From [Phormidium] sp. LEGE 05292 (GTDB lineage Bacteria; Cyanobacteriota; Cyanobacteriia; Cyanobacteriales; Aerosakkonemataceae): 35,816 nt of DNA. Of this stretch, positions 24,326-33,792 are shown one piece after another. The position numbers and the translations under genes are program-made. Positions within the stretch are counted from its first letter, which is position 1. Every line of letters begins with the position of its first letter. The stretch covers positions 1 through 35,816 of the forward strand of contig NZ_JADEWG010000066.1 in assembly GCF_015207735.1 (NCBI RefSeq), given 5' to 3'. Under the pieces are notes generated by a model, which ran no database searches, was not told the origin of the DNA, and worked only from the letters and a program-made list of their open reading frames with translations.

Positions 24326-27300
24326 TCAGACTTTAATTTCATCCCTGATTATTACTTCATCCTCTTGCTGATTTCGTTTCGGGATTAATAATTTACCAAA
24401 CTGAGAATAAAGTGCTGGAAGAACTAATAAAGTTAACGCTGTTGAAGTAAACAATCCACCCAATACAACTATTGAAAGCGGTTGTAAAATTTCTTTTCCC
24501 GCTCCTCCTTCAACTACTAAAGGTACTAAGCCCAAAGCTGAAGTTAAAGCGGTCATTAAAATAGCATTAAGCCGTTCCATTGAACCTTTAACTATTGCAT
24601 CTTTAGCAGGCATTCCTTCGGCAAACTTGGTATTGTAGTTATCTACTAATAACAAACCATTGCGGGTAGCAACACCAAATAAGGTAACAAAGCCAACTAA
24701 AGAAGCTACAGAAATTACTCCTCCAGTTAAAGCTACAGAAACGATTCCTCCTACTAATCCGATCGGCAAATTAATCATAATCATTGCTGTTGAAGCAATA
24801 GATTTGACGGAGAGGTACATTAAGACGGTGATAAAGATAAATGCGATCGCACTAAACACCAAAATATTTTGTGAAGCTCGTTGTTCAGCTTCAAATTGAC
24901 CTCCATACTGAATAAAGTAACCAAAAGGCACTTGAACATTTTGCTTAACTTTGGCTTGAATTTCATTCACAACCGATCGCAAATCTTTTCCTTTAGCATT
25001 CGCAGAAACGACAATTAATCGGGAAACATTTTCGCGGTTAATCGTGTTTGGGCCAGTTCCGTATTGCACCCTAGCGACTTGAGCCAAAGGAATTTTATTA
25101 CCAGTAGGAGTATCAACTAACAAGTTTTGAATTGTTTCCAAATTATTTCGCGCTTCCGGCTTCAGCCACACAACTAAATCAAAGGTTTGTTGCCCTTCTA
25201 ACACTTGAGAAACTACTTGTCCATTCAAAGAAGTTTCGATAATTTCTGATAATTCTCCCACATTTAAACCGTATCTGCCAGCAGCTTGGCGATCGAACTT
25301 TACTTGTATTTGTTGAATCGGAACTTGAGGTTCGAGTTGCAAATCTACAATTCCCTCAACTGTTTTCATTTGCTCTTCAACTTTGGCACCAATTTCTCGC
25401 AGTTTCTCTAAATCAGAACCAAATATTTTTACAGCAATTTGACTCCTAACACCCGATAAAACTTCATCCATACGGTGAGAAATAAACCCGCCGATATTGG
25501 GTACTACTCCGGGTAATTTGGCAAATTCTTCTCGCAGTAATTCTAAAGTTTTTGTCCGGTTTTTCATTCCCGCTTCACTAATACCCATATCGATGTGCGC
25601 TGAATTTACTCCCGCTGCATCGCTGTCTCCTGGGGCACGTCCAGAACGTACCTGAACATAATTAAAATTAGGGTTATTTTTTAGCGCATCTTCGATCGCA
25701 AATCCCGCACTATTTGTCGCCTCAAGAGATACGCCGGGATAGAGAAGTATGGTATTAACTAATGTTTGTTCTTGAAACTCAGGTAAGAACGATCGACCAA
25801 ATGAAGGCAAAATAATTAATGCTGCTACCATTGCCGCACTAGCCAAAGTTAAAATGATGCCTGAATGACGCATCGAAAAATTTAAAAATAAACTATAAAC
25901 TCGCTTGGCAAATCTCGGCAACCAAGGTTCTCTTGCTCTCATTCTTTTGCTAGGTAAAATGATGGCACACAAAGCTGGAGAAATCAGCAAAGATTCCAGA
26001 CTAGAAATTACCACAACTACCAGATAAGTAATTCCCATTGGGGTAAAAATTCGACCTTCAACACCGGGCAAAGTAAAAATTGGTGAGAAGACGACAATGC
26101 CAATTACCGTAGCACCAATTAAAGAGTCGCGGACTTCATTGCTGCCATCAAAAATTACATCCATTATTGGGCGGGGATTAAGAGATAGTTTATTTTCTCT
26201 CAAGTTGCGGTAGGTGTTTTCAGCATAAACAATGGCATCATCAATGGCTGTACCAATTGCCACTGACAACCCTCCCAAAGTCATCGTATTTAACCCCAAT
26301 CCCATCCAATACATGAATAACAATCCAAATAGCCAAGTCAGAAAAAAATCTAGCAAAACTACCGTAAGAGTTCGCCAATTCATCAAAAATGGAATCAGGA
26401 TTACAGCAACAATAATGCTGCCTTCAACTAATGCCGATCGCACATTTTCAACCGAAGAATTAATATACTCTTCCTGACGAAACGTAACAGTAACTTTAAT
26501 ATCTTTGGGAAGAGATTGTTGCACTTCTTTCATTGCCGCTTCTACTGCCCTCGTCACAGTGGGAGTATCAGCATTAGGCTGTCTATTTACCAATACAATA
26601 ACTGCTTTTTGACCATTTAAACTACCATCACCTCGCTTAATAGCTGCACCAATTTGCACATCTGCTACATCAGCAATGCGGACGGGCGTTCCCTGGCGCG
26701 AAGTAATGGCAGAATATTTCAAATCTTCTAATGCTTCAATTCGCCCAACTCCTCTGATTAAAGTTTCTTTATCAGGAGTGATTAAATAACCACCGGGAGC
26801 GTTAGAATTAGCCGCTTGTACTGCTTTGGTGACATCCTGCAACGACACATCAAAAGCTTTCAACTTTGCGGGATCAACTAATACTTGATATTGCCGGACA
26901 TCGCCACCATAAGCTACTACTTGCGCTACACCGGGAACAGCTAAAAGGCGATTTGTTACTTGCCAATCAACGATGCGCCGCACTTCCATTAAAGGTGTAG
27001 TTTCGGAAGTAAAAGCATAAGTAAGAATGGTGCCAACAGGAGAGGTAGTTGGCGAAAGTTGCGGTGTTTTCACTGCTTTTGGCAGTTTGCTCATCGCTTG
27101 TTGCAATCGTTCTGTCACCAATTGCCGAGCTTGATAAATGTCGGTTCCCCAGTCAAAAATAACTTTAACAACCGAAAGCCCTACAGCTGAAGAGGAACGC
27201 ACTGCTGTTACCCCTGGCGTTCCGTTAATTGCACTCTCAATGGGTAATGTCACCAGAGATTCGATTTCTTCGGGTGCGAGTCCGGGTGCTTCCGTCTGAA

Positions 27301-27445
27301 TTTCCACTTGGGGAGGTGCAAAGGGCGGGAAGACATCCAGCTGCATTTGGGGAATGACGTAAATCGTCCACAGAGTAATGATAACGGTAGCGATAACGAC
27401 TAGCCATCTGCGATCGATTACCCATCTGAGAATTGTGCTGAACAT
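24326..27445 (-). CDS. RND efflux pump, CusA/CzcA (heavy-metal) type
   Basis: A 1039-residue inner-membrane proton-driven RND transporter of normal length. It has twelve predicted membrane helices and two large periplasmic loops (about 35-335 and 555-860). The N-terminus (ILRWVIDRRWLVV) and DVFPPFAPPQVEIQTEAPGLAPEE are typical of the heavy-metal subfamily. Transmembrane helix 4 carries AIGTAIDDAIVYAENTYRNL, with acidic residues for proton relay, as in the NrsA-like cyanobacterial branch. The cargo (Ni, Co, Zn, Cu or Ag) cannot be read from this. The adaptor gene lies upstream with a 367-nt gap holding a DUF29 remnant. The outer-membrane factor is not in the window. Confidence 0.92.
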   Translation of the reverse strand: MFSTILRWVIDRRWLVVIATVIITLWTIYVIPQMQLDVFPPFAPPQVEIQTEAPGLAPEEIESLVTLPIESAINGTPGVTAVRSSSAVGLSVVKVIFDWGTDIYQARQLVTERLQQAMSKLPKAVKTPQLSPTTSPVGTILTYAFTSETTPLMEVRRIVDWQVTNRLLAVPGVAQVVAYGGDVRQYQVLVDPAKLKAFDVSLQDVTKAVQAANSNAPGGYLITPDKETLIRGVGRIEALEDLKYSAITSRQGTPVRIADVADVQIGAAIKRGDGSLNGQKAVIVLVNRQPNADTPTVTRAVEAAMKEVQQSLPKDIKVTVTFRQEEYINSSVENVRSALVEGSIIVAVILIPFLMNWRTLTVVLLDFFLTWLFGLLFMYWMGLGLNTMTLGGLSVAIGTAIDDAIVYAENTYRNLRENKLSLNPRPIMDVIFDGSNEVRDSLIGATVIGIVVFSPIFTLPGVEGRIFTPMGITYLVVVVISSLESLLISPALCAIILPSKRMRAREPWLPRFAKRVYSLFLNFSMRHSGIILTLASAAMVAALIILPSFGRSFLPEFQEQTLVNTILLYPGVSLEATNSAGFAIEDALKNNPNFNYVQVRSGRAPGDSDAAGVNSAHIDMGISEAGMKNRTKTLELLREEFAKLPGVVPNIGGFISHRMDEVLSGVRSQIAVKIFGSDLEKLREIGAKVEEQMKTVEGIVDLQLEPQVPIQQIQVKFDRQAAGRYGLNVGELSEIIETSLNGQVVSQVLEGQQTFDLVVWLKPEARNNLETIQNLLVDTPTGNKIPLAQVARVQYGTGPNTINRENVSRLIVVSANAKGKDLRSVVNEIQAKVKQNVQVPFGYFIQYGGQFEAEQRASQNILVFSAIAFIFITVLMYLSVKSIASTAMIMINLPIGLVGGIVSVALTGGVISVASLVGFVTLFGVATRNGLLLVDNYNTKFAEGMPAKDAIVKGSMERLNAILMTALTSALGLVPLVVEGGAGKEILQPLSIVVLGGLFTSTALTLLVLPALYSQFGKLLIPKRNQQEDEVIIRDEIKV

Positions 27446-27812
27446 TTATCAGGTAATGGTGTCAGTACGGAGAATTCCTTTCTCAATCATTCACACAGCC
27501 GAATGAAATCAGGATGAAATTTATTGCTCCTGCCAATATTTTTTAGATAAAAGTACATCAGTTTCGATATCAAATATCCAACTCTCAGGAAAATCTGTTT
27601 GTTTATACTCTACTTCAACTTCCTCTAGCGCATCTTTATATACTTCTGAAAATATTTGTGCTAAATATGGTTTTAAGCTAGGAGAATCTTGCAATAAATT
27701 TTTAATTTGTCGTCTTTGTTCGAGAATTGTTAATTCCCAACCATTAAAATTTTCTTAGCTATTGACATTTATTAACCTCTCTAGTATTTGGTGTTCGCTA
27801 CTATTTTCTCTA
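27446..27812. other. Gap between RND adaptor and pump genes
   Basis: 367 nt within an expected adaptor-pump operon. It is occupied mainly by the DUF29 remnant at 27521-27754. The 75 nt before the pump gene show no distinct promoter. Confidence 0.7.
27521..27754 (-). pseudogene. DUF29 protein remnant (C-terminal part)
   Basis: The minus-strand reading gives 77 codons ending in a stop at 27521-27523, with an in-frame stop (27755-27757) immediately upstream and no start codon. The translation includes GWELTILEQRRQIKNLLQDS, then PSLKPYLAQIFSEVYKDALE and DFPESWIFDIETDVLL, which match the C-terminal half of DUF29 proteins common in cyanobacteria. The N-terminal half is absent. It is a decayed gene stranded inside the efflux operon. 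Confidence 0.75.
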
Positions 27813-29444
27813 TCATACAGAACGATCGCTCTCACCCTTCCCCAACACAGACAATTCACCTTTCTCATTATTGCTACTATAAACTATTCCATTAGATGTC
27901 GATGTTATCTGAGGTTTGGTTCTTCGACCTAACCAAAAAGCAGCAAATGCGATCGCACCACCCCCCGGAATCACCCACCAAAAAGGCGTAACATTGTTGA
28001 TCTTCAATTCTAAATTCTTACTTGCAGAAACTTCCTCTTTACTTTTAACTTCTTCCTTTTGACTTTTAACTTTTGAGTTACCACCGCGCAAAGATTGAGC
28101 ATAAAGTTGTGGCGCACGCTGAGTTACTAACAAATCTCCCTCAAATAAACCAGTTTTTACCTCCACCATATCCCCAGAAGTTTCACCTAAAGTAACTTCT
28201 ACAGATTGAAAAGCATTACCATTCTGCACATAAACCAGTTTTTTATTATTCGCATCAACGATCGCTGAAACAGGAATCGCTAAAATAGGTTTTGCTGTTT
28301 GAGCTGTGAAAACTTCTAACTCAGCAAACATCCCCGTTTTTAACTCTTTGCTCAGATTTTCTAGTTCGATTTTCACAGGTAAAACTCGCGTTTCCCCTCC
28401 CACTACTGAGCCAATAACTGTTATTCTGCCGTTAAATGTGCGATTAGGTAAACTAGCGAATCTTGCCATTGCACGTTGACCTAATTTAACTTTATCTAAA
28501 TCTTTTTCATAAATATTTGCAGTGGCAAAAACTTGACTATCATCTGCGATCGTCATCAGTTTACCACCCGCATCCTCAAAAGCCTGACCCAGCGTAGCCT
28601 CCCTATCCACCACCACACCAGAAATCCGCGCCGTCACCACCACCAAACCTTTCTCATTAGGGCGAGTTCCCAGTTGTTGCAACCTTGTTTGATAAGCAGT
28701 TTCACTCAACCCCAAGCGCGACTTAGCCACCTCAACCGCAGTTTGAGCCCGTTTCAGTTCCGCCTCCGCAGCCAAAACTTCCCGACGACTCATCGCTTTC
28801 ACCAGTTGCGCCTCACCCTCTCGCAAATGCGCCTCCGACTCCAACATTGTGCGTCGAGGAATCGCCCCCGCACTTGCCAACTCTTTATCGCGCTGAAACT
28901 TTTCTTTCGCCACCCTAACTTCGGTGCTAGCTTGTTGAATATCAGCCGCAGCGATTTGACGCTGTTGCACTAAATTTTCTTGCGCCAGTTTCAAATCTGC
29001 TTGCGCTTTTTGCAAATCCCCTTGCGCCTCAACTTGTTTTTCCTGAGAGTTAACGCGCAGTTCCACCAAATCAGGCGCAGCTAAAACAGCTAAAGGTTGC
29101 CCTACTTTTACAAAAGCACCAGGCTCAACCAACAACTCAACAACTTTCGCCCCAGAAATCGGCGTAGTTACCTCAACTTTTTTGCTAGGTAAAGTTTCAA
29201 TTTGCCCAGTGGTTTTAATGCTAACAGCTAACAGTTGTCGTTTCACTGGTTCTACTTTAATTGACAGCCGTTTTGCTGTTTCTGCGTCAACTTGAATCGT
29301 CTCAGAAGATTGCGTAGTTTCATTTCCACTTTGAAATTCATGTCCACCATGTCCAGCATGAGCTAAAACAACTGTCGGAGTGGTTAGTACCAGCAGACTC
29401 AAAAGCGGTGCATAAAATTGAGAACGATTAGCTCGGCGCATCAT
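27813..29444 (-). CDS. RND efflux periplasmic adaptor (CusB/CzcB type)
   Basis: A 543-residue membrane-fusion subunit that links the RND pump to an outer-membrane channel. The ATG at 29444 gives a clean signal peptide, with VVLA before the mature start HAGHGGHEFQ, a His-rich tip that could bind metal. The GTG at 29492 would bury this signal and is rejected. Domain order: a beta-barrel/lipoyl half (VEVTTPISGAKVVELLVEPGAFVKVGQPL by position about 85-113), a long coiled-coil hairpin (about 130-245), the second lipoyl half (ARISGVVVDREATLGQ), a barrel and a membrane-proximal domain. Unusually, a second hydrophobic segment (FWWVIPGGGAIAFAAFWLGRR) and a polar tail lie at the C-terminus. Confidence 0.88.
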   Translation of the reverse strand: MMRRANRSQFYAPLLSLLVLTTPTVVLAHAGHGGHEFQSGNETTQSSETIQVDAETAKRLSIKVEPVKRQLLAVSIKTTGQIETLPSKKVEVTTPISGAKVVELLVEPGAFVKVGQPLAVLAAPDLVELRVNSQEKQVEAQGDLQKAQADLKLAQENLVQQRQIAAADIQQASTEVRVAKEKFQRDKELASAGAIPRRTMLESEAHLREGEAQLVKAMSRREVLAAEAELKRAQTAVEVAKSRLGLSETAYQTRLQQLGTRPNEKGLVVVTARISGVVVDREATLGQAFEDAGGKLMTIADDSQVFATANIYEKDLDKVKLGQRAMARFASLPNRTFNGRITVIGSVVGGETRVLPVKIELENLSKELKTGMFAELEVFTAQTAKPILAIPVSAIVDANNKKLVYVQNGNAFQSVEVTLGETSGDMVEVKTGLFEGDLLVTQRAPQLYAQSLRGGNSKVKSQKEEVKSKEEVSASKNLELKINNVTPFWWVIPGGGAIAFAAFWLGRRTKPQITSTSNGIVYSSNNEKGELSVLGKGESDRSV

Positions 29445-29534
29445 GGGGAATGTCTTGAGTACAAGGGAGCAACTGAAGTTTAAGTTTTTCACATAAAAAT
29501 GAAACCAAGATGAAATTTTTCTCTAGCGTTCTAT

Positions 29535-29768
29535 CTAACATTGCATTGTCTGTAGAGCATTTACTATTTTACTTACATCCGCTGCATAAAAACCTGCTGA
29601 ATTAATGCAATTTATTTCCACAATCTTATAGCCTTCGTGAGTTAAAGCAATATCAAATACGAAAGCCCTTGAAGGTTGCCAAACTGCAATCATTCGCAAG
29701 GCAAATTCGTAAGCATCAGGCTCAATATTTGTATCCAAACATAAGTTTTCTTGAATAACCCATAACAT
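29535..29768 (-). pseudogene. Truncated ATP-grasp (R2K clade) protein fragment
   Basis: A 77-codon ORF from ATG at 29768 whose product matches only the C-terminal end of ATP-grasp proteins of the R2K type: WQPSRAFVFDIALTHEGY then KIVEINCINSAGFYAADVSK, including the metal-binding Glu and Asn of EINCINS. Family members are about 250-300 residues, so most of the ATP-grasp fold is missing. It is best read as a gene remnant; expression as a small protein cannot be excluded. Confidence 0.65.
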
Positions 29769-30071
29769 CGTAAAGTTCCTGTTTACTTAAATATTTTAAT
29801 TAAATTCTAGTTTATTATGGTTTTTGCTGATTTTGCTTGATGGAAGCAACGGAGATGCGATCGCACAATGGCACAATTAGAGATAAGTATGGTTTTGCGA
29901 TCGTATTCTAGCTTTACTCAAACTCAGTACCTCGATCTCTGGGTATTTGTCTTGTCAGATGCAGTTAAGTATTTTTGCTCGACATTTTTTAGATATTTTT
30001 GCCTTTCCTGATTATATAATTTGAAATCTGAAATCATATAAAATATATCCACCCGTAGATAGTTACCAACT
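29769..30071. other. Intergenic region upstream of livK
   Basis: 303 nt with HIP1-type GCGATCGC near 29856 and a related GCGATCG near 29896. An AT-rich stretch (30010-30050) probably includes the livK promoter. No gene is recognised. Confidence 0.5.
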
Positions 30072-31262
30072 ATGAAAAAAACTACTGCCTTTTTTGCAGG
30101 CTTGGCTTTATTCCTGTCAGCCTGCACTCAAACTAACTCAAACACACAAACAAGTTCAATTTCTCAAGGCATTCCTATAGGAGTTGCCTTAGCCCAAACA
30201 AGTAACGTCGCCCTTTTAGGACAAGAAGGCATTCAAGGTGCCAAAATAGCTGAGAAATATTTTAACGACAAAGGTGGCGTTGATGGTACTCCAATTAAAC
30301 TAATAGTACAAGACACTGGTGGCGATGAAACAGGGGCGATAAACGCTTTTCAAATTCTGATTAATCAGAATAAAGTTGTCGGCATTGTCGGGCCAACTTT
30401 ATCCCAACAAGCCTTTAGTGCTGACCCTGTTGCTGAACGGGCAAAAGTTCCAGTACTTGCTGCTTCTAATACTGCCAAAGGTATTCCTGAAATTGGTGAT
30501 TATGTTGCCCGTGTTTCTGCCCCAGTTTCTATTGTCGCCCCCAATTCCATTAACACTGCTTTGAAGCTAAATCCTAATATCAAAAAAGTAGCGGTTTTCT
30601 ACGCTCAAAATGATGCCTTTAACAAATCTGAAACCGAAATTTTTCAAAAAACCTTAAAGGATAAAGGTTTAGACATTGTTACTGTGCAAAAGTTTCTCAC
30701 AACTGATACTGACTTTCAAGCCCAAGCAACTAACGCCATTAACTTAAAACCAGACTTAATTGTTATTTCTGGTTTAGCTGCCGATGGCGGAAATTTAGTG
30801 CGTCAATTGCGAGAGTTGGGTTACAAAGGCATTATTATTGGCGGAAATGGTTTCAATACTTCTAATATTTTCGCCGTATGTAAAGCAAGTTGTAATGGTG
30901 TATTAGTCGCCCAAGCTTACAGCCCGCAACATTCCAACGCAGTTAATCAAGCTTTTCGTGCAGCTTATCTGCAACAATATAAAAAAGAACCACCCCAATT
31001 TAGCGCCCAAGCTTTTGCAGCTGTGCAAGTGTTTGTAGAAGCCCTTAAAGCTGTGGATAAAAGAAGTGATATTGCCAAAATGTCCTTGGATAAATTACGT
31101 ACTGAGTTGAACAAAGAATTACTGACTCGCAAGTACGATACTCCCTTGGGTGAAATTGCTTTTACACCTGTTGGTGATGTGATTCAGAAAGATTTTTACG
31201 TTGCACAATTGCAAGTTGATGCTAATGGTAATAATGGCAAATTCGCTTCTGTGCCAAAATAG
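30072..31262 (+). CDS. livK: Branched-chain/neutral amino-acid ABC transporter, substrate-binding lipoprotein
   Basis: A 396-residue periplasmic binding protein of the LivK (receptor ligand-binding, type I fold) family. The lipobox LFLSAC puts the lipid anchor at Cys18. The ligand-binding fold starts at PIGVALAQTSNVALLGQEGIQ and includes VGIVGPTLSQQAFSA and PVLAASNTAKG. It captures amino acids, most likely hydrophobic or neutral ones as in the cyanobacterial Nat-I system (NatB). It is followed by the permease genes livH and livM, with a 72-nt gap that contains CCAATGA tandem repeats. Confidence 0.92.
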   Translation: MKKTTAFFAGLALFLSACTQTNSNTQTSSISQGIPIGVALAQTSNVALLGQEGIQGAKIAEKYFNDKGGVDGTPIKLIVQDTGGDETGAINAFQILINQNKVVGIVGPTLSQQAFSADPVAERAKVPVLAASNTAKGIPEIGDYVARVSAPVSIVAPNSINTALKLNPNIKKVAVFYAQNDAFNKSETEIFQKTLKDKGLDIVTVQKFLTTDTDFQAQATNAINLKPDLIVISGLAADGGNLVRQLRELGYKGIIIGGNGFNTSNIFAVCKASCNGVLVAQAYSPQHSNAVNQAFRAAYLQQYKKEPPQFSAQAFAAVQVFVEALKAVDKRSDIAKMSLDKLRTELNKELLTRKYDTPLGEIAFTPVGDVIQKDFYVAQLQVDANGNNGKFASVPK

Positions 31263-31265
31263 TTC

Positions 31266-31320
31266 TTGGTCATTGGTAATTGAGTAAAACTTAACCAATG
31301 ACCAATGACCAATAACCAAT
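31266..31320. repeat. TTGGTCATTGGT inverted and tandem repeats
   Basis: TTGGTCATTGGT (31266-31277) faces ACCAATGACCAA (31294-31305, and again 31301-31312), built of 7-nt units. It lies between livK and livH and could form a hairpin that lowers permease expression relative to the binding protein. Confidence 0.8.
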
Positions 31321-31334
31321 GACTAATTAACAAC

Positions 31335-32285
31335 ATGAACTTAACCCTATTTATTCAACAATTACTTAACGGTTTATCCATTGGCAGCATCTATGCAATT
31401 TTTGCCTTGGGATATACGTTAATTTTCTCTATTTTAGGCATCATTAATTTTGCTCACGGGGCAATTTTTACCCTTGGTGCATACTTAACTTATGCTTTGA
31501 TGGGAGAAGCTTTTGGTTTTAATGGTTTGTTAGCTAATGCTGCATTACCAATTAAATTACCCTTTCCTTTGGCATTAATTTTAGGTAGCATCATCGCAGG
31601 TTTAGTGGGAGTTGCTATTGAAAGAATCGCTTTTCGTCCTTTACGCCGTAGAGGGGCCGATCCACTTTTAACAGTAGTTTCTAGCTTAGGTGTAGCCTTA
31701 ATAGTTGTCAATTTAATTCAGTATTTAGTAGGTGCAGAAAACTACACTTTTCCGGGAAATACTTTTGGTAATTTACCTGCCTCTATTAACTTTGGTTCTG
31801 GGGAAAACCCTATTCCTATTCGCACAGTACAAATCGTAATTTTTCTGGTTTCTGTGCTAGTTTTAGCAATTCTCACTTACTTTATTAATTACACGAAATA
31901 CGGTAAAGCAATGCGGGCTGTGGCAGAAGATCCAACTACTGCTAGTTTGTTAGGAATTAACACCGATGGTTTTATCGTTCTCACGTTTTTTATTAGTAGT
32001 TTCCTCGCTGGAGTAGCTGGAACTTTAGTCGGTTCTAGTGTAAGTATTGCAGGGCCTTATTTTGGCATTGCTTTCGGTTTAAAAGGTTTGGCGGTGATTG
32101 TTTTAGGCGGTTTAGGTAGCATTCCCGGTGCAGTTTTAGGAGGTCTATTAATTGGGGTAGTAGAAGCATTTGTTCCTGGGCAATATTCTGCTTATAAAGA
32201 TGCGGTGGCTTTTGGTATATTATTTATTATGCTGCTAGTTAGACCCCAAGGTTTATTAGGGAGACGTTTAATTCAAAAGGTTTAA
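31335..32285 (+). CDS. livH: Branched-chain amino-acid ABC transporter permease LivH
   Basis: A 316-residue integral membrane permease with about eight hydrophobic helices. The family signatures are LLNGLSIGSIYAIFALGYTL at the N-terminus, INFAHGAIFTLGAYL, the coupling region YTKYGKAMRAVAEDPTTASLLGI, and FGLKGLAVIVLGGLGSIPGA near the C-terminus. It forms the transmembrane channel with LivM. The livM start lies 6 nt after its stop codon. Confidence 0.95.
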   Translation: MNLTLFIQQLLNGLSIGSIYAIFALGYTLIFSILGIINFAHGAIFTLGAYLTYALMGEAFGFNGLLANAALPIKLPFPLALILGSIIAGLVGVAIERIAFRPLRRRGADPLLTVVSSLGVALIVVNLIQYLVGAENYTFPGNTFGNLPASINFGSGENPIPIRTVQIVIFLVSVLVLAILTYFINYTKYGKAMRAVAEDPTTASLLGINTDGFIVLTFFISSFLAGVAGTLVGSSVSIAGPYFGIAFGLKGLAVIVLGGLGSIPGAVLGGLLIGVVEAFVPGQYSAYKDAVAFGILFIMLLVRPQGLLGRRLIQKV

Positions 32286-32291
32286 TTAATA

Positions 32292-33218
32292 ATGGCTGAA
32301 TTTTTGAACACTTATGGCCCTTTAATTGTTTCGATGGTACTAGGTGCATTACTAGGTCTATCGCTTTATTTACCATTAATGACAGGGCAATTGTCTTTAG
32401 CTAGTCCCGGTTTTTATGCGTTAGGTGGATATATCGCCGCTATTTTATCGACGCAAGTTTTCCCCACTAATGAAGGTTCATTCCCCATCCCTTTGTTGTT
32501 ATTGGAAATGCTAATTGCTGCAATAGTTTCTGGCATATTGGGCGTTTTAGTAGGAATTCCTGCATTGCGACTTAGGGGAATATATTTAGCACTGGCGACT
32601 ATTGCTTTTGTAGAAATATTGCGGGTTTTATCGCTGAATTTAGAAATTACAGGTGGCGCAGTGGGAATTTTTGGTATTCCGCAACCTTTTGCTTCTCCCA
32701 TTGAGTATTTATGGGTTGCGTTGCCTTTACTTTTAATTAGTATGTTCTTATTATATCGCTTGGAAATTATCCGATTTGGTCGGGCATTTGTGGCAATTCG
32801 AGAAGATGAATTAGCTGCTGGTGCAATGGGAATTAATCCTACTTATTATAAAGTTTTAGCTTTTACTTTAGGGTCAATTTTAGCTGGAGTTGCTGGAGCA
32901 TTAAGTGCTCATTTTTTGAATACTTGGAATGCGAGACAAGGGACTTTTGATGCTAGTATTATTTACTTAACTTCGGTGTTAATTGGTGGTAGTAGAACTT
33001 TTGTTGGCCCAGTGTTAGGAGGTATGGTATTTACTGCTTTACCAGAAATTTTACGGGCTGTTGCAGAGACTCCAGGTTTACCAATTTGGTTGGCGCAATT
33101 ATTACGAGATGGGCGCTTAATTGTTTTCGGTGTGTTAATCGTTTTGGGAACAATCTTTTTCCCTCAAGGTTTAGTAACTCCCGATTTATTGAAGAAAATT
33201 AAACGACAGGAACAGTAG
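32292..33218 (+). CDS. livM: Branched-chain amino-acid ABC transporter permease LivM
   Basis: A 308-residue permease with nine or so hydrophobic segments. Hallmarks are LSLASPGFYALGGYIAAIL, GIPALRLRGIYLALATIAFVEI, the EAA-like coupling loop FGRAFVAIREDELAAGAMGINPTYYK, and the GGSRTFVGPVLGG segment. It pairs with LivH. Its stop codon begins the first arm of the inverted repeat at 33216. The ATPase genes resume only after the oppositely oriented gene at 33273, so the transporter is split into two units. Confidence 0.95.
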   Translation: MAEFLNTYGPLIVSMVLGALLGLSLYLPLMTGQLSLASPGFYALGGYIAAILSTQVFPTNEGSFPIPLLLLEMLIAAIVSGILGVLVGIPALRLRGIYLALATIAFVEILRVLSLNLEITGGAVGIFGIPQPFASPIEYLWVALPLLLISMFLLYRLEIIRFGRAFVAIREDELAAGAMGINPTYYKVLAFTLGSILAGVAGALSAHFLNTWNARQGTFDASIIYLTSVLIGGSRTFVGPVLGGMVFTALPEILRAVAETPGLPIWLAQLLRDGRLIVFGVLIVLGTIFFPQGLVTPDLLKKIKRQEQ

Positions 33219-33261
33219 TCATTGGTTAATGATTTGATAATTAACTAATAACCAATGACTA
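33216..33261. repeat. Inverted repeat between livM and the convergent lipoprotein gene
   Basis: TAGTCATTGGTTA (33216-33228, including the livM stop) is exactly complementary to TAACCAATGACTA (33249-33261). A bidirectional transcript end is plausible because the flanking genes converge. No T-run follows. Confidence 0.8.
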
Positions 33262-33272
33262 ATGACAAAAAC

Positions 33273-33653
33273 CTATTTTGCTTGGGGCAATTTATAACCA
33301 GCTTTTTCTGCTGAGGCAACATCTTTAAAACAGATAGTTGCTTTCACTTTTTTATAATCTGGGTAGGTAGTTGTGTGGTAAATTTTACCGCGTTTTGTAG
33401 TATCTACACCTTTAATTGGTGCATCACTAGGACAGTCAGTTCCTTTTGGCGAAACGCCTGCGGTAGTGGCAGTTGTATTTGCTGCGGGAGTTGCTGCGGG
33501 AGTTACTGCGGGAGTATTTGTAGTAGCAGGTGTTTGACTAGCAGGAGTAGTCTCAGCAGCTTTTTCATTTCCTTGTCCACACGCTGTAAGTGCTAAAACT
33601 CCTAATAATACCAAAGATGCTGTCAGTTTTTGATGATTGGATGAAAATTTCAT
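33273..33653 (-). CDS. Small lipoprotein with a sunset-like C-terminal domain
   Basis: A 126-residue lipoprotein with lipobox LTAC (Cys25) and an Ala/Thr/Pro low-complexity linker (about 33-70). The small C-terminal domain (about 72-126) has CPSDAPIKGVDTTKRGKIYH, YPDYKKVKATICF and AEKAGYKLP. The pattern Cys...IKG...KIYH...Y...CF...A...AGY resembles the short domain annotated as sunset in other bacteria, which carries two conserved Cys; function is unknown. It lies antisense between livM and livG and is divergent from livG, so it splits the transporter locus. Its link to amino-acid uptake, if any, is not evident. Confidence 0.7.
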   Translation of the reverse strand: MKFSSNHQKLTASLVLLGVLALTACGQGNEKAAETTPASQTPATTNTPAVTPAATPAANTTATTAGVSPKGTDCPSDAPIKGVDTTKRGKIYHTTTYPDYKKVKATICFKDVASAEKAGYKLPQAK

Positions 33654-33792
33654 GGTTATTTCTCCAGATTTTTAAAATGCAGTCAACAAACAATACTACA
33701 GCATAAGAATTACTCAGCAGAATTAATTAGAAAATTTTAAGGAGGTGCATTTGACGATCGAGTGCATCATTCCCAAGATATACTTAGGAGTT
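33654..33792. promoter_or_regulatory. Divergent promoter region, lipoprotein gene and livG
   Basis: A 139-nt spacer that should hold promoters for both directions. AAGGAGG at 33739-33745 is the strongest ribosome-binding site near livG. It precedes an in-frame TTG at 33751, not the ATG at 33793. Confidence 0.5.

Noticed and set aside
29924-30127. Minus-strand 67-codon ORF
   Set aside because: It overlaps the livK signal-peptide region in antisense and shows no protein features.
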